From: Flavobacteriales bacterium UBA1937
Lineage (GTDB): Bacteria; Bacteroidota; Bacteroidia; Flavobacteriales; Weeksellaceae
Direction: 5' to 3'
DNA: 41,344 nucleotides
Assembly: GCA_002337005.1 (NCBI GenBank)
Contig: DDFD01000103.1
Location: 1 to 41,344, forward strand
Shown here: positions 25,123-34,019 of the stretch, one piece after another
How the letters are laid out: the number at the start of each line of letters is the position of its first letter
How positions within the stretch are numbered: the stretch's first letter is position 1
The notes under the pieces: generated by a model
The model's input: the letters and a program-made list of their open reading frames with translations, nothing else
Told to the model about the DNA's origin: nothing
The model's database searches: none
Translations under genes and position numbers: made by a program

Positions 25123-27639
25123 ATGAAAAATGTACTAAGATTTTTTTGTGCCTTATCGTTTTTAGCATCGGTAAGCACATTTTCTCAGGTAAAAGACAGT
25201 GTGAAAGTGGATGCGAAAGCCAAGAAAGACACTGCTAATGTTACCAAACCAAAAGACAAAAAACCAGAAAAAATTCAACCGTACGAAAAAGTAATCACCA
25301 GCAAGGCAGTAAGCGATGATGGTATTATTACTGTACACAAAGTAGAAGATAAATATTTTTTCGAAATTCCAGATCAATCTCTTAAAAAAGAATTCTTAGT
25401 AGTTACTAGATTGACCAAAGCTGGTGCAGAAATGCGTTCAGGGATGGCAGGTTATGCTGGTGACCAAATTAGTCAAAACGTAATCAGTTTTGAAAAAGGA
25501 CCAAATGATAAGGTATTTGTGCGTTCTATTTCTTTTGTAGATTATGCTAAAGATTCTACTTCAGCAATGTACAACACCGTGATGAGAAACAATGTAAACG
25601 CGATAGAATTTGCATTTGATGTAAAAGCTTTTGGCAAAGACAAAAAATCTACCGTAATAGATGTTACAGATTTTATTAACGCTGATAATGATATTGTTTC
25701 TTTTGATACAAGATATAAAAAAGGATTTAGAGTAGGAAGTTTCCAAAAAGATAAGTCTTTTGTTAATTTTGTAAAATCATTCCCTACAAATATTGAAATT
25801 AATACCACAAAAACCTATAACAGAAGTGCAGGCGATGCATCTCCTATTCCTGGAGCTCCGAAGCCAGAAATTAGTGGTAATTATACCGTAGAAGTTAATT
25901 CTTCTATTATTTTGCTTCCAGAAGATAAAATGCAAGCAAGATATTTCGATCCTAGAGTTGGTTATTTTGCAGTAGGTTATACCGATTTTGACCTTAATCC
26001 TCAGGGTGTAGAAAGAGTTTCTTTAATCAAAAGATGGAGACTAGAACCAAAACCAAAAGATGTAGAAAAATACAAAAGAGGAGAGTTGGTAGAACCTGCA
26101 AAACCTATTGTTTTTTACATAGACCCTTTAACCCCTAAAAAGTGGATTCCTTATTTAATTCAAGGAGTAAATGATTGGCAAAAAGCTTTCGAAAAAGCGG
26201 GTTTCAAAAATGCAATATATGCTAAAGTGCCTAATGCTAAAGACGATCCAGAATGGAGTTTAGAAGATGCCAGATTCTCTGCGATTGTTTATAAACCTTC
26301 AGATGTTCCTAATGCTTCAGGTCCTTCTATTGCTGATCCTAGAACTGGCGAAATTTTAGAAAGTCATATCAATTGGTATCATAATGTGATGAAACTTTTG
26401 AATGATTGGTATTTTGTACAGGCTTCACCTAACGATCCAAAAGCCAGAAAAGCAGATTTTGATGATGAATTGATGGGGCAGCTCATTAGATTTGTTTCTT
26501 CGCACGAAGTGGGACATACCCTTGGTCTTAGACATAATTATGGTTCTAGCTCTACTGTACCTGTAGAAAATCTCAGAAATAATGCATGGCTTAAAACCAA
26601 TGGTCATACTCCTTCTATTATGGATTATGCTAGATTTAATTATGTTGCACAGCCAGAAGATAAAATAAGCGTAGATAATCTAATGCCAAGAATTGGAGAT
26701 TATGATAATTGGGCTATAGAATGGGGATACAAAAGATTTTATAACTATGATTCGCCAGAAAAAGAGAAAACTTTTCTTAATAAATGGACGATAGAAAAAT
26801 TACAAAATCCTAGACTTTGGTTCGGTACAGAAACCAATCCTTATGATCCACGTTCACAAAGCGAACAAGTAGGAGATAATCCTATGATTGCAGGGAAATA
26901 TGGGGTCAAAAATCTACAAAGAGTAATAGATAATCTAGAAGCTTGGAGTATAAAACCAAATGAAGATTATAACGTATTGGCAGATAGATATAATCAAGTT
27001 TCTGGGCAATTTTCAAGATATTTAGGTCACGTTGCTAAATACATTGGCGGTGTGATGGAAACTCCAAAAACAGTAGAACAAAAAGGTGCTGTCTATGAAT
27101 TGGTTTCGAAAACAGAACAAAAAGAAGCGCTTAAATTCTTAAATGATTATGCTTTTACTACCCCTAATTGGATTCTTAAAAAGGATGTTCTCAATAAAAT
27201 CAATAGAACACCTGTAGATGTGGTGAGCAATTTACAAAATGGAGTTTTGAATAGAATTTTGATGAATGGCGTTTTAGAAAATCTAAACAAAGGAGAATCT
27301 ATAGACATTAATGCATATTCATTGTTTGATTATCTTCAAGATTTGAAATCCAATATTTTTTCTGAATTAAAAACATCTTCTAAAATTGATATTTATAGAA
27401 GAAATTTACAGAGAAGTTTCGTAGATAATTTGTTGTCAAAAACTGATTCTGCAACCGGCGCTTCTATCATTAGAATGGGCGGTTCAGACAATTCTGATGT
27501 AAAAGCATTGGTAAGAGGAACTCTTAGAGATATTAGAAATGAAGCTTCAAAAGCAGCTTCTCAGTATTCTGACAGTGTAACCAAATATCATTTAGAAGAT
27601 TTGGTTTATAGAATAGATAAAGCTCTAGAAGTAAAATAA
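25123..27639 (+). CDS. Exported zinc-dependent metalloprotease (DUF5118/DUF5117/DUF4953)
   Basis: An 838-residue exported protein. The signal peptide ends near residue 21 (ASVSTFSQ) and a Lys/Asp-rich linker runs to about residue 50. DUF5118-like and DUF5117-like segments follow (YFFEIPDQSLKKEFLVVTRL, then FDPRVGYFAVGYTDF). The catalytic DUF4953 part has the zinc site HEVGHTLGLRHNYG at about residues 461-474, with a Met-turn candidate in SIMDYARFNY. The HExxHxxGxxH form marks a metzincin-type protease. Substrate unknown. There is no type IX sorting tail, so it is likely periplasmic. It lies between two terminators and is probably monocistronic. Confidence 0.9.
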   Translation: MKNVLRFFCALSFLASVSTFSQVKDSVKVDAKAKKDTANVTKPKDKKPEKIQPYEKVITSKAVSDDGIITVHKVEDKYFFEIPDQSLKKEFLVVTRLTKAGAEMRSGMAGYAGDQISQNVISFEKGPNDKVFVRSISFVDYAKDSTSAMYNTVMRNNVNAIEFAFDVKAFGKDKKSTVIDVTDFINADNDIVSFDTRYKKGFRVGSFQKDKSFVNFVKSFPTNIEINTTKTYNRSAGDASPIPGAPKPEISGNYTVEVNSSIILLPEDKMQARYFDPRVGYFAVGYTDFDLNPQGVERVSLIKRWRLEPKPKDVEKYKRGELVEPAKPIVFYIDPLTPKKWIPYLIQGVNDWQKAFEKAGFKNAIYAKVPNAKDDPEWSLEDARFSAIVYKPSDVPNASGPSIADPRTGEILESHINWYHNVMKLLNDWYFVQASPNDPKARKADFDDELMGQLIRFVSSHEVGHTLGLRHNYGSSSTVPVENLRNNAWLKTNGHTPSIMDYARFNYVAQPEDKISVDNLMPRIGDYDNWAIEWGYKRFYNYDSPEKEKTFLNKWTIEKLQNPRLWFGTETNPYDPRSQSEQVGDNPMIAGKYGVKNLQRVIDNLEAWSIKPNEDYNVLADRYNQVSGQFSRYLGHVAKYIGGVMETPKTVEQKGAVYELVSKTEQKEALKFLNDYAFTTPNWILKKDVLNKINRTPVDVVSNLQNGVLNRILMNGVLENLNKGESIDINAYSLFDYLQDLKSNIFSELKTSSKIDIYRRNLQRSFVDNLLSKTDSATGASIIRMGGSDNSDVKALVRGTLRDIRNEASKAASQYSDSVTKYHLEDLVYRIDKALEVK

Positions 27640-27653
27640 AAATCTTAATTTTG

Positions 27654-27690
27654 AACCACAAAAGCAATTGTTTGTTTTTGTGGTTTTTTT
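27654..27690 (+). terminator. Terminator of the DUF5117-type metalloprotease gene
   Basis: AACCACAAAA (27654-27663) pairs with TTTTGTGGTT (27676-27685), followed by more Ts. The downstream DUF6452 gene starts only 18 bp later and has no clear promoter of its own. Confidence 0.8.
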
Positions 27691-27707
27691 AACTTAAAAA
27701 ATGAATA

Positions 27708-28175
27708 ATGAAATATTGGTTTTTATTATTTTTCGGAATGTTATTTCTCTCTTCTTGCCAAGGTGATGATGATGTATGCGTTTCAGGAGAAGCTACCCCT
27801 AGAATGAAGGTAAAATTTAAATCTGCTGACGGTAGAGTTGCCACTTTAGATTCATTGTATGTAGATGTAAATTATGGTTCGGGTTTAGTAAGTGTTATCA
27901 AGGCTAAAAGCATAGATTCTGTAACGATTCCTCTAAGAGTAGATAACAATCCCTTTACAGAAATTTCTCTCAGAACCACCAATAAAGGAAATGCTTCAAA
28001 AATAAAAGTAACGTATTCTTTAAAATCCGAGTATGTTTCTCCAGCATGCGGCTTCAAAAGATTATACGAAAATGTAGATGGAACTTTAGAAACAACAAAT
28101 CCTGTGATAAAAATAGAACGCAATCAAGAACAAATTATTGATGAAAACAAGACTCACTTTTATTTTATTTTTTAG
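27708..28175 (+). CDS. DUF6452 lipoprotein
   Basis: A 155-residue predicted lipoprotein (lipobox LSSC, acylated Cys17) matching DUF6452. It has an acidic start DDDVCVSGEATPRMKVKF and a mostly beta body ending around YVSPACGFKRLYENV. The conserved cysteines may form a disulfide. In flavobacteria it is regularly paired with DUF6048, as here. Function unknown. The last 35 bases overlap the start of the DUF6048 gene in another frame, a strong sign of translational coupling. Confidence 0.83.
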   Translation: MKYWFLLFFGMLFLSSCQGDDDVCVSGEATPRMKVKFKSADGRVATLDSLYVDVNYGSGLVSVIKAKSIDSVTIPLRVDNNPFTEISLRTTNKGNASKIKVTYSLKSEYVSPACGFKRLYENVDGTLETTNPVIKIERNQEQIIDENKTHFYFIF

Positions 28176-28794
28176 TTTAAGTTTCTTTTTTGCCCAAGAA
28201 AAAAAAGATTCTATAAAACCAAAATACAAATATGAACCTAATCTTGCCATAGGTGTAGATGTTTTAAACGCTGCCATGTCTGCTTTTAGTGATAGAAAAT
28301 TATTTCAAGCACATGCTTCTACGAAAGTGAGAAAAAACATCAGTGCAGTTTTAGATGCAGGATATGATAAAAATGTTTATTTAAAAGGAGGTTATGATGC
28401 TTCTGCCAAAGGAATTTTTGCAAAATTAGGCGGTTTCTATATGCTTTCTATGGATCAAGAAAACAAAGATAATGGTTTCTATGCTGGTGGAAAACTAGGC
28501 GCTTCTTTCTACGAACAAGAATACAAAGCAGTGCCAGTAAGAGCTTTCGGTGGTGCAGACCAATACATGCAATTGCCATCTTCTAAACAATCTTCATATT
28601 GGGTTGAGGCAATGATAGGAGCTAGAGTTCAGCTATTCAAATCTAGTTTTTATGTAGATGTAAATGCACAACCTAGATATTTGGCCTATACTTCTAAACA
28701 AGAAAAAATGCAACCTATGATTATCCCAGGATTTGGTAAGAGTTCTTCTAAATTTAATATGGGATTTAGCTGGAATATTGTGTATCAATTTTAA
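28141..28794 (+). CDS. DUF6048 outer-membrane-type protein
   Basis: A 217-residue exported protein: signal peptide to about residue 18 (FFFAQ), then a mostly beta sequence with alternating hydrophobics and a terminal aromatic (FNMGFSWNIVYQF), as in small outer-membrane beta-barrels. It matches DUF6048, partner of DUF6452. The ATG at 28141 is chosen over a TTG one codon upstream. It overlaps the previous gene by 35 bp. A surface lipoprotein/barrel partnership is inferred, not shown. Confidence 0.83.
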   Translation: MKTRLTFILFFSLSFFFAQEKKDSIKPKYKYEPNLAIGVDVLNAAMSAFSDRKLFQAHASTKVRKNISAVLDAGYDKNVYLKGGYDASAKGIFAKLGGFYMLSMDQENKDNGFYAGGKLGASFYEQEYKAVPVRAFGGADQYMQLPSSKQSSYWVEAMIGARVQLFKSSFYVDVNAQPRYLAYTSKQEKMQPMIIPGFGKSSSKFNMGFSWNIVYQF

Positions 28795-28818
28795 TTAATG
28801 TAATGGTATTTCTTAAAA

Positions 28819-28826
28819 TATTTTTG
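28819..28826 (+). promoter_or_regulatory. -7 element of the M43 metalloprotease gene
   Basis: TATTTTTG, 64 bp before the ATG at 28891. Confidence 0.4.
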
Positions 28827-28890
28827 TAAAGTATTCTAAATTTAAGAAAAATTACTATTTTTATAAACTAATTTAAAAAAAAACAATTTG

Positions 28891-30864
28891 ATGAAAAAAA
28901 TACTATTATTTGTTTTCGTTGCTTTATTTTCAATAAATTTTGATGCACAAGTAAAGAAAAAATCTATTTCGGCTTCTAAATCTCCAAAAGGAGTCATAAG
29001 ATGCTATACCACGGAGAATGAAGAAAAACTTCAAAAGAAAAATAATAAAAGAACTTCTAATGATAGCTTTGAGAATTGGATAGCTACAAAAATTTCTAAA
29101 CAAAAATCTATTAAAGGCAAAATTTCTGCTGTACAAACTATACCTGTAGTTATTCACGTAATAAGCAGTGGGGAAGCAGTAGGGACTGGTGCAAATATTA
29201 GTGATGCACAAGTAATCTCCCAAATTACCACACTTAATAATGATTATAGAAAAAAAGTGGGAACAAGAGGATATAATTCTAATATTGTAGGAGCAGATGC
29301 TAATATAGAATTTGCTTTGGCAGTTAGAGATCCAAACGGAAATCCTACTAATGGGATTGATAGAATTTCTTTCTGTAAAACTTCATGGTGGGATGATGAG
29401 ATAGAATCTATATTGAAGCCTCAAACAATTTGGGATCCTACTAAATATCTCAATATATGGGTTACACCAGATATTGTATCAACGATAGGTGGTGTTTTAG
29501 GGTATGCTCAATTCCCAAGTGCATCTGGATTAAGTGGTTTAGATGAGCCTGATATGACATCTGACGCTAATACAGATGGAGTAGTAATTGCTTATAATTA
29601 TTTCGGAAATTTAGATTATGATGATGGTAGTTTTAATTTAGATGCTACTTATGGATATGGAAGAACTACTACACACGAAGTTGGGCACTGGTTAGGATTA
29701 AGACATATTTGGGGAGATGCTAATTGTGGTACAGATTATGTGTCTGATACACCAATTCATCAAGAGGATAATTATGGTTGTTTTACTCACCCAAAACCTA
29801 ACGACTGTGGAACGGCTGATGAAATGTTTGAAAATTACATGGATTATACAGATGATACCTGTATGAACATTTTTACGGTAAATCAAGTAGATAGATTTAA
29901 TGCAGTTTTGGCTAATTCTCCGAGAAGAAAAGAACTTTTGTCATCAGATGCATTAACTCCAGTTACTGTTTATGCACTAGATGGAGAAATAAAACTTAAT
30001 CAAATTTGTGATATTTCTAATGATTGTGTAAAAGCTAATTTAAATGCAAGATTAATTAATAGAGGGTCTTCTCCTATTACCTCTGCTATTCTATCTATTA
30101 CAGATGGTACACAGAATTATAACAAATCTTGGTCTGGAAACTTGTTACCAAATAAAGAAGTTTCTATTCCGATATCTTTGGTGAGTAAAAGTTCTACTAA
30201 TAATGTAAGTGTAAATATTTCTTCACTAAACGGTTCTACCGACCAAAGAGCAGCCAACAATTCTGGTGTTGAAAGTTATCAATATGTAACAACTAATAGT
30301 TTTAATACCACTCAAGTAAAATTAGCACTTCAGTTAGATGAATACGGTTCTGAAACTTCTTGGAAATTAGAAGATGCTTCTGGAAATGTACTTTTCAGTA
30401 GTGCAGTATATGATGATACATCCACACCTCCAGCAGTTAAAAATTTTACTTTTAACCTAGCAAATAATGCATGTTATGTTTTTAAAATTTTTGATAGTTA
30501 TGGTGATGGTTTAATAGATGGTTATTATAAACTTACAACGTCTACCGGAAGTATAATGATAAATAAGACTGATTTTTCTTCCGATTATGATTCTTATAGT
30601 TTTACTTTGGGAACATTATTATCTACTTCCGAAAATCTAAAAGCATCAGCTGAAATATATCCTAATCCAGCTACAGATTTCTTGAATGTGAGTAAAGTTT
30701 CGTCTAAAGCGAAATATACGATTCACTCTGTAGATGGCAAGCTGGTTTATAAAGGGAATTTAACAGAAAATAAAGTTGTGGTTAGCAAATTAGAAAAGGG
30801 AGTTTATGTAATTACAATTGAAGATAATGGTAAAACTTCTCAGTCTAAATTCATTAAAAAGTAA
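28891..30864 (+). CDS. Secreted M43 (cytophagalysin-type) metalloprotease with T9SS sorting domain
   Basis: A 657-residue secreted protease. The signal peptide ends around SINFDAQ, and a basic propeptide region runs to about residue 80. The pappalysin-like catalytic domain has the zinc motif THEVGHWLGLRHIWGD at about 259-274, the Cys-containing loop DTPIHQEDNYGC and the Met-turn ENYMDYTDDTCM. A CARDB-like and a further beta domain follow. The last 75 residues are a type A type IX secretion sorting domain (EIYPNPATDFLNV ... GVYVITIEDNGKTSQSKFIKK). The ATG at 28891 is preferred over a TTG at 28888. It should pass the outer membrane through the T9SS; substrate unknown. Confidence 0.93.
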   Translation: MKKILLFVFVALFSINFDAQVKKKSISASKSPKGVIRCYTTENEEKLQKKNNKRTSNDSFENWIATKISKQKSIKGKISAVQTIPVVIHVISSGEAVGTGANISDAQVISQITTLNNDYRKKVGTRGYNSNIVGADANIEFALAVRDPNGNPTNGIDRISFCKTSWWDDEIESILKPQTIWDPTKYLNIWVTPDIVSTIGGVLGYAQFPSASGLSGLDEPDMTSDANTDGVVIAYNYFGNLDYDDGSFNLDATYGYGRTTTHEVGHWLGLRHIWGDANCGTDYVSDTPIHQEDNYGCFTHPKPNDCGTADEMFENYMDYTDDTCMNIFTVNQVDRFNAVLANSPRRKELLSSDALTPVTVYALDGEIKLNQICDISNDCVKANLNARLINRGSSPITSAILSITDGTQNYNKSWSGNLLPNKEVSIPISLVSKSSTNNVSVNISSLNGSTDQRAANNSGVESYQYVTTNSFNTTQVKLALQLDEYGSETSWKLEDASGNVLFSSAVYDDTSTPPAVKNFTFNLANNACYVFKIFDSYGDGLIDGYYKLTTSTGSIMINKTDFSSDYDSYSFTLGTLLSTSENLKASAEIYPNPATDFLNVSKVSSKAKYTIHSVDGKLVYKGNLTENKVVVSKLEKGVYVITIEDNGKTSQSKFIKK

Positions 30865-30882
30865 AACAAATTTATATTAAAC

Positions 30883-30913
30883 AAAAAAACTTGAGAATTT
30901 CTCAAGTTTTTTT
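30883..30913. terminator. Bidirectional terminator between the M43 protease gene and coaE
   Basis: A 14-bp A/T-flanked stem around ACTTGAGA and TCTCAAGT (30883-30896 with 30900-30913) and a 3-nt loop, with tracts suited to both strands. Confidence 0.88.
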
Positions 30914-30933
30914 GTTTTTATTTAACACATAAA

Positions 30934-31554
30934 TTACAAATCCATTTTTTCTAATTCCTGGATGACCTGTTTTGTGAAGGATTTTAAAATTTCAAGATCT
31001 GAATTATTTTCGATAATAAAATCTGCTTTCTTAATTTTTTCTTTTTCAGACATTTGTTTTTGCATAATGGCTTCTATTTCTCGGTAAGTTTTATGGTCTC
31101 TATCCATTACCCGTTTTATTTTGATGTTATCTTCTGCGGTTACCAAGATAGATTGATAGCAACTTTCATTTAGTTTTAACTCAAATAAAAGAGCAGTTTC
31201 TTTGAAAACAAATTTAGAATTTTGAGAATTTACCCAATTTTCGAAATGCTCCTTTACTGCAGGATGGATTATTTTATTCAATTCAAGAAGTAAATCTTCA
31301 TTTTCAAAAACTATTGAGGCCACAAAAGGTCTATTGTATGCTCCGTTGTCATCATAAGAATTCTCACCGAGAAGTTCTACAATTTTCAATTTTAAATTTG
31401 CATCAACATTTACCAATTCTTTAGCCCAAAAATCAGAATTATATACAGGATAGCCCAATTCTTCAATAAATTTTGCAACTGTAGATTTCCCACTACCAAT
31501 TCCACCCGTAATCCCAATGATTTTTTTTGTGGTTTTTAAACTTCCATCTTCCAT
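30934..31554 (-). CDS. coaE: Dephospho-CoA kinase
   Basis: CoaE phosphorylates dephospho-CoA, the last step of CoA synthesis. The 206-residue product has the P-loop GITGGIGSGKSTVA (about residues 14-27), the substrate region YPVYNSDFWAKELV, the HPAV motif (IIHPAVKEHFENW) and the LID region ending RVMDRDHKTYREIEAIM. The start ATG lies inside a 7-bp tandem repeat (31541-31568). No other ATG precedes the P-loop in frame, so the eight N-terminal residues MEDGSLKT are encoded partly by the repeat. It begins 18 bp after the MBL-fold gene stop and is the last gene of a probable ruvB-4HB-MBL-coaE transcript. Confidence 0.94.
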   Translation of the reverse strand: MEDGSLKTTKKIIGITGGIGSGKSTVAKFIEELGYPVYNSDFWAKELVNVDANLKLKIVELLGENSYDDNGAYNRPFVASIVFENEDLLLELNKIIHPAVKEHFENWVNSQNSKFVFKETALLFELKLNESCYQSILVTAEDNIKIKRVMDRDHKTYREIEAIMQKQMSEKEKIKKADFIIENNSDLEILKSFTKQVIQELEKMDL

Positions 31555-31568
31555 CTTCTAGCTTCCTT
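31541..31568. repeat. 7-bp tandem repeat across the coaE start codon
   Basis: Four heptamers on the plus strand: CTTCCAT, CTTCCAT, CTTCTAG, CTTCCTT. The coaE start codon is the end of the second unit. On the mRNA the tract is purine-rich (GGAAG repeats) and may serve as the ribosome binding region. Confidence 0.75.
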
Positions 31569-31572
31569 CAGG

Positions 31573-32439
31573 TTAGTATCCAAAAACATCATTCAACGAA
31601 AAAACTTCATCCAATTTCACTCCTTTTTCAGTCATTTTCAGACTTGCCAATTCATTATGAGCGTCATGTTCAAAAAATAATAGATATTCATTGTCCACAC
31701 ATTGCTTCAGAAATTTACCTTTTTCTTCCATCGTAAGAAGCGGTCTGGTATCATATCCCATCACATAAACCTGAGGAATATGCCCAACAGTTGGGATTAA
31801 ATCTGCTGCAAAAACAATTGTTTTTTCTTGATATTGTATTACAGGAAGCATTTGTTTTTCGGTATGTCCATCTACAAAAATTACATCCATTTTAAGATCT
31901 GGAGCAAAACCATAATTTCCAGTTTTTGGAGTTGGTAAAAACTGCAATTGTCCACTTTCTTGCATAGGCAAGATATTTTCTTTTAAAAAGCTAGCTTTTT
32001 CTCTAGGATTAGGTTCTGTAGCCCATTTCCAGTGATTTTCATTCGTCCAAAATTGAGCATTTTTAAAAGCAGGTCTGTAACCTGTTTTATCATCATTCCA
32101 TTCAATTGCGCCACCACAATGATCGAAGTGAAGGTGCGTGAGAAAGACATCGGTAATGTCGTCTTTTACAAAACCAAATTTCGCCAAATTTTTCTCTAAA
32201 GTATCATCACCATAAAGCGAATAATGCCCAAAAAATTTCTCATCTTGCTTATTTCCTAAACCGCAATCAATTAAGATGAGTTTTTTACCATCTTCTACCA
32301 AAAGAGAACGAGTTCCAAGTTCAATTAAATTTTTAGAATCAGCAGGATTTGTACGTTCCCAAAGAGATTTCGGGACGACACCAAACATAGCACCGCCGTC
32401 TAATTTAAATTTTCCGCATTGTATAGGATAGAGTTTCAT
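31573..32439 (-). CDS. MBL-fold metallo-hydrolase
   Basis: A 288-residue metallo-beta-lactamase-fold hydrolase. The metal motif THLHFDHCGG is at 101-110 (H102, H104, D106, H107), with later ligands likely in VDGHTEK and the FAADLIPTVGH region, and FEHDAHNE near the C-terminus. The pattern and length resemble the group annotated as N-acyl-homoserine-lactonase-like (AttM/AiiA relatives), but no substrate can be assigned. It sits 13 bp after the four-helix-bundle gene and 18 bp before coaE. Confidence 0.87.
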   Translation of the reverse strand: MKLYPIQCGKFKLDGGAMFGVVPKSLWERTNPADSKNLIELGTRSLLVEDGKKLILIDCGLGNKQDEKFFGHYSLYGDDTLEKNLAKFGFVKDDITDVFLTHLHFDHCGGAIEWNDDKTGYRPAFKNAQFWTNENHWKWATEPNPREKASFLKENILPMQESGQLQFLPTPKTGNYGFAPDLKMDVIFVDGHTEKQMLPVIQYQEKTIVFAADLIPTVGHIPQVYVMGYDTRPLLTMEEKGKFLKQCVDNEYLLFFEHDAHNELASLKMTEKGVKLDEVFSLNDVFGY

Positions 32440-32452
32440 ATTTGATTAAAAA

Positions 32453-32812
32453 TTAAATTTTTTGTTTTGAAGATTTTATGATAGGCACAATAATCATAAT
32501 GAGTTCTTCACAATCTTTGCTTAAAGATATAAATTCTTTTTCATTGATGAAATCAGTTTTGTAAAGAAGCTTTAACCAGTACAAAGACTCTTTTGCTTCT
32601 CTATATGAAATGTGAAGTTTTGCAATAAATTCTTTATTAGATTGAGCACCAAGAGCTTCTTCAACGTTTGCTCCAATTGAAGTGCCACTCTTCAGAAGTT
32701 GTTTTGAAAGAACATATTCATTCTTTTGGAATGCAAAAAATTTATAGAGGTTTACAATTCTCACAGCAAAGTCAAAACTTTTATCTTTTATGATATTAGG
32801 TTTCTTCTCCAT
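32453..32812 (-). CDS. Four-helix-bundle protein (23S rRNA IVS-type family)
   Basis: A 119-residue all-helical protein of the family first seen in 23S rRNA intervening sequences (TIGR02436-like). Diagnostic stretches are KSFDFAVRIVNLYKFF, LSKQLLKSGTSIGANVEEALGAQSNKEFIAKLHISYREAKESLYWLKLL and a C-terminal helix SKDCEELIMIIV. The fold forms pentamers in solved relatives; function is unknown. Such genes occur as scattered copies in Bacteroidota and may be mobile. Here it is inserted between ruvB and the MBL-fold gene on the same strand, with short gaps (35 and 13 bp). I find no clear flanking repeats. Confidence 0.88.
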   Translation of the reverse strand: MEKKPNIIKDKSFDFAVRIVNLYKFFAFQKNEYVLSKQLLKSGTSIGANVEEALGAQSNKEFIAKLHISYREAKESLYWLKLLYKTDFINEKEFISLSKDCEELIMIIVPIIKSSKQKI

Positions 32813-32847
32813 AAATTCAATTCTTTAATTATGATTTTTTTTATTTG

Positions 32848-33870
32848 TTAGAAAAGTTCTCCCTGATTCTTCGGTCTCGAAATCCCTAAATGTTTATAAG
32901 CTTTTTCCGTTACTTCCCTTCCTCGCGGAGTTCTAATAATAAAACCTTCTTGTATTAAAAATGGTTCATAAACTTCTTCTATCGTTTCAGGATTTTCACC
33001 AATGGAAGTTGCCAAAGCGGAGATTCCTACAGGTTTTCCTTTGAAATTTTCGATCATCACCCGCATAATTTTATTATCCATATCATCCAGTCCGAATTCA
33101 TCTACATTTAATGAATTCAGAGCAAATTTGGTGATTTCTATTTCTATTTCGCCGTTTCCTTTGATTTCGGCAAAATCCCGAACTCTGCGCAAAAGTGCAT
33201 TCGCAATTCTAGGAGTTCCTCTGCTTCTTCTCGCAATTTCTAGTGCTGCATCTTCATAGATAGGAACGCCCAAAACTCTTGCACTTCTCTCAATAATTAT
33301 TCCTAAAAGTTCTATGGTATAATATTCTAATCTGCTTTGTATCCCAAACCTTGCGAGCATTGGTTTGGTGAGCATTCCAGAACGAGTGGTTGCGCCAACT
33401 AAAGTAAAAGGATTTAAGCCAATTTGCACAGAGCGAGCATTAGGCCCTGTTTCTAGCATAATGTCGATTTTATAATCTTCCATCGCAGAGTACAAATATT
33501 CTTCTACAATTGGCGAAAGACGGTGAATTTCATCAATAAAAAGCACGTCATTTTCTTCTAAATTCGTGAGAAGTCCTGCCAAACTTCCGGGTTTATCTAG
33601 AACTGGTCCCGAAGTAATTTTACAACCAACTCCCAGTTCATTAGCAATGATATGCGCCAAAGTCGTTTTCCCCAAGCCTGGAGGCCCGTGCAGAAGAACG
33701 TGATCTAAAGCAGCACCTCTGTTTTTGGCAGCCGCCACGAAAACTTCCAGATTATCCAACGTTTTTCTCTGTCCTGCAAAATCACGAAAACTCTGCGGAC
33801 GGATTTTTTCTTCCTGCATTAATTCATCATCAGAAAAATTATCTTTATCGGCGTGTAAAAAATCGGGCAT
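32848..33870 (-). CDS. ruvB: Holliday junction branch migration helicase RuvB
   Basis: The hexameric AAA+ motor that, with RuvA, drives branch migration of Holliday junctions. The 340-residue product has the N-terminal IRPQSFRDFAGQ, Walker A GPPGLGKTT (62-70), Walker B VLFIDEIHR (109-117), sensor 1/arginine-finger region GATTRSGMLTKPMLARFG, and the C-terminal winged helix (EPFLIQEGFIIRTPRGREVTEKAYKHLG). Length normal. First gene of a minus-strand cluster with its own -7 element. ruvA and ruvC are not in the window. Confidence 0.97.
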   Translation of the reverse strand: MPDFLHADKDNFSDDELMQEEKIRPQSFRDFAGQRKTLDNLEVFVAAAKNRGAALDHVLLHGPPGLGKTTLAHIIANELGVGCKITSGPVLDKPGSLAGLLTNLEENDVLFIDEIHRLSPIVEEYLYSAMEDYKIDIMLETGPNARSVQIGLNPFTLVGATTRSGMLTKPMLARFGIQSRLEYYTIELLGIIIERSARVLGVPIYEDAALEIARRSRGTPRIANALLRRVRDFAEIKGNGEIEIEITKFALNSLNVDEFGLDDMDNKIMRVMIENFKGKPVGISALATSIGENPETIEEVYEPFLIQEGFIIRTPRGREVTEKAYKHLGISRPKNQGELF

Positions 33871-33886
33871 CTTTTATAATTTATCC

Positions 33887-33894
33887 CAAAGATA
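33887..33894 (-). promoter_or_regulatory. -7 element of ruvB
   Basis: TATCTTTG on the minus strand, 16 bp before the ruvB ATG. Confidence 0.5.
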
Positions 33895-34003
33895 GAAAAT
33901 TTTGTAGTGAGAAATGAGTGATATTTATTTTCAATCATCATAAAAGTTAGATTTTAATAAGAATTTGATGAGAAAACATTCTAATTTTTAAAACAGATTG
34001 CCG

Positions 34004-34011
34004 TAATTTTG
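34004..34011 (+). promoter_or_regulatory. -7 element against the MFS gene start
   Basis: TAATTTTG ends 8 bp before the ATG at 34020, leaving a leader of at most a few bases. Confidence 0.5.
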
Positions 34012-34019
34012 CACACGAA

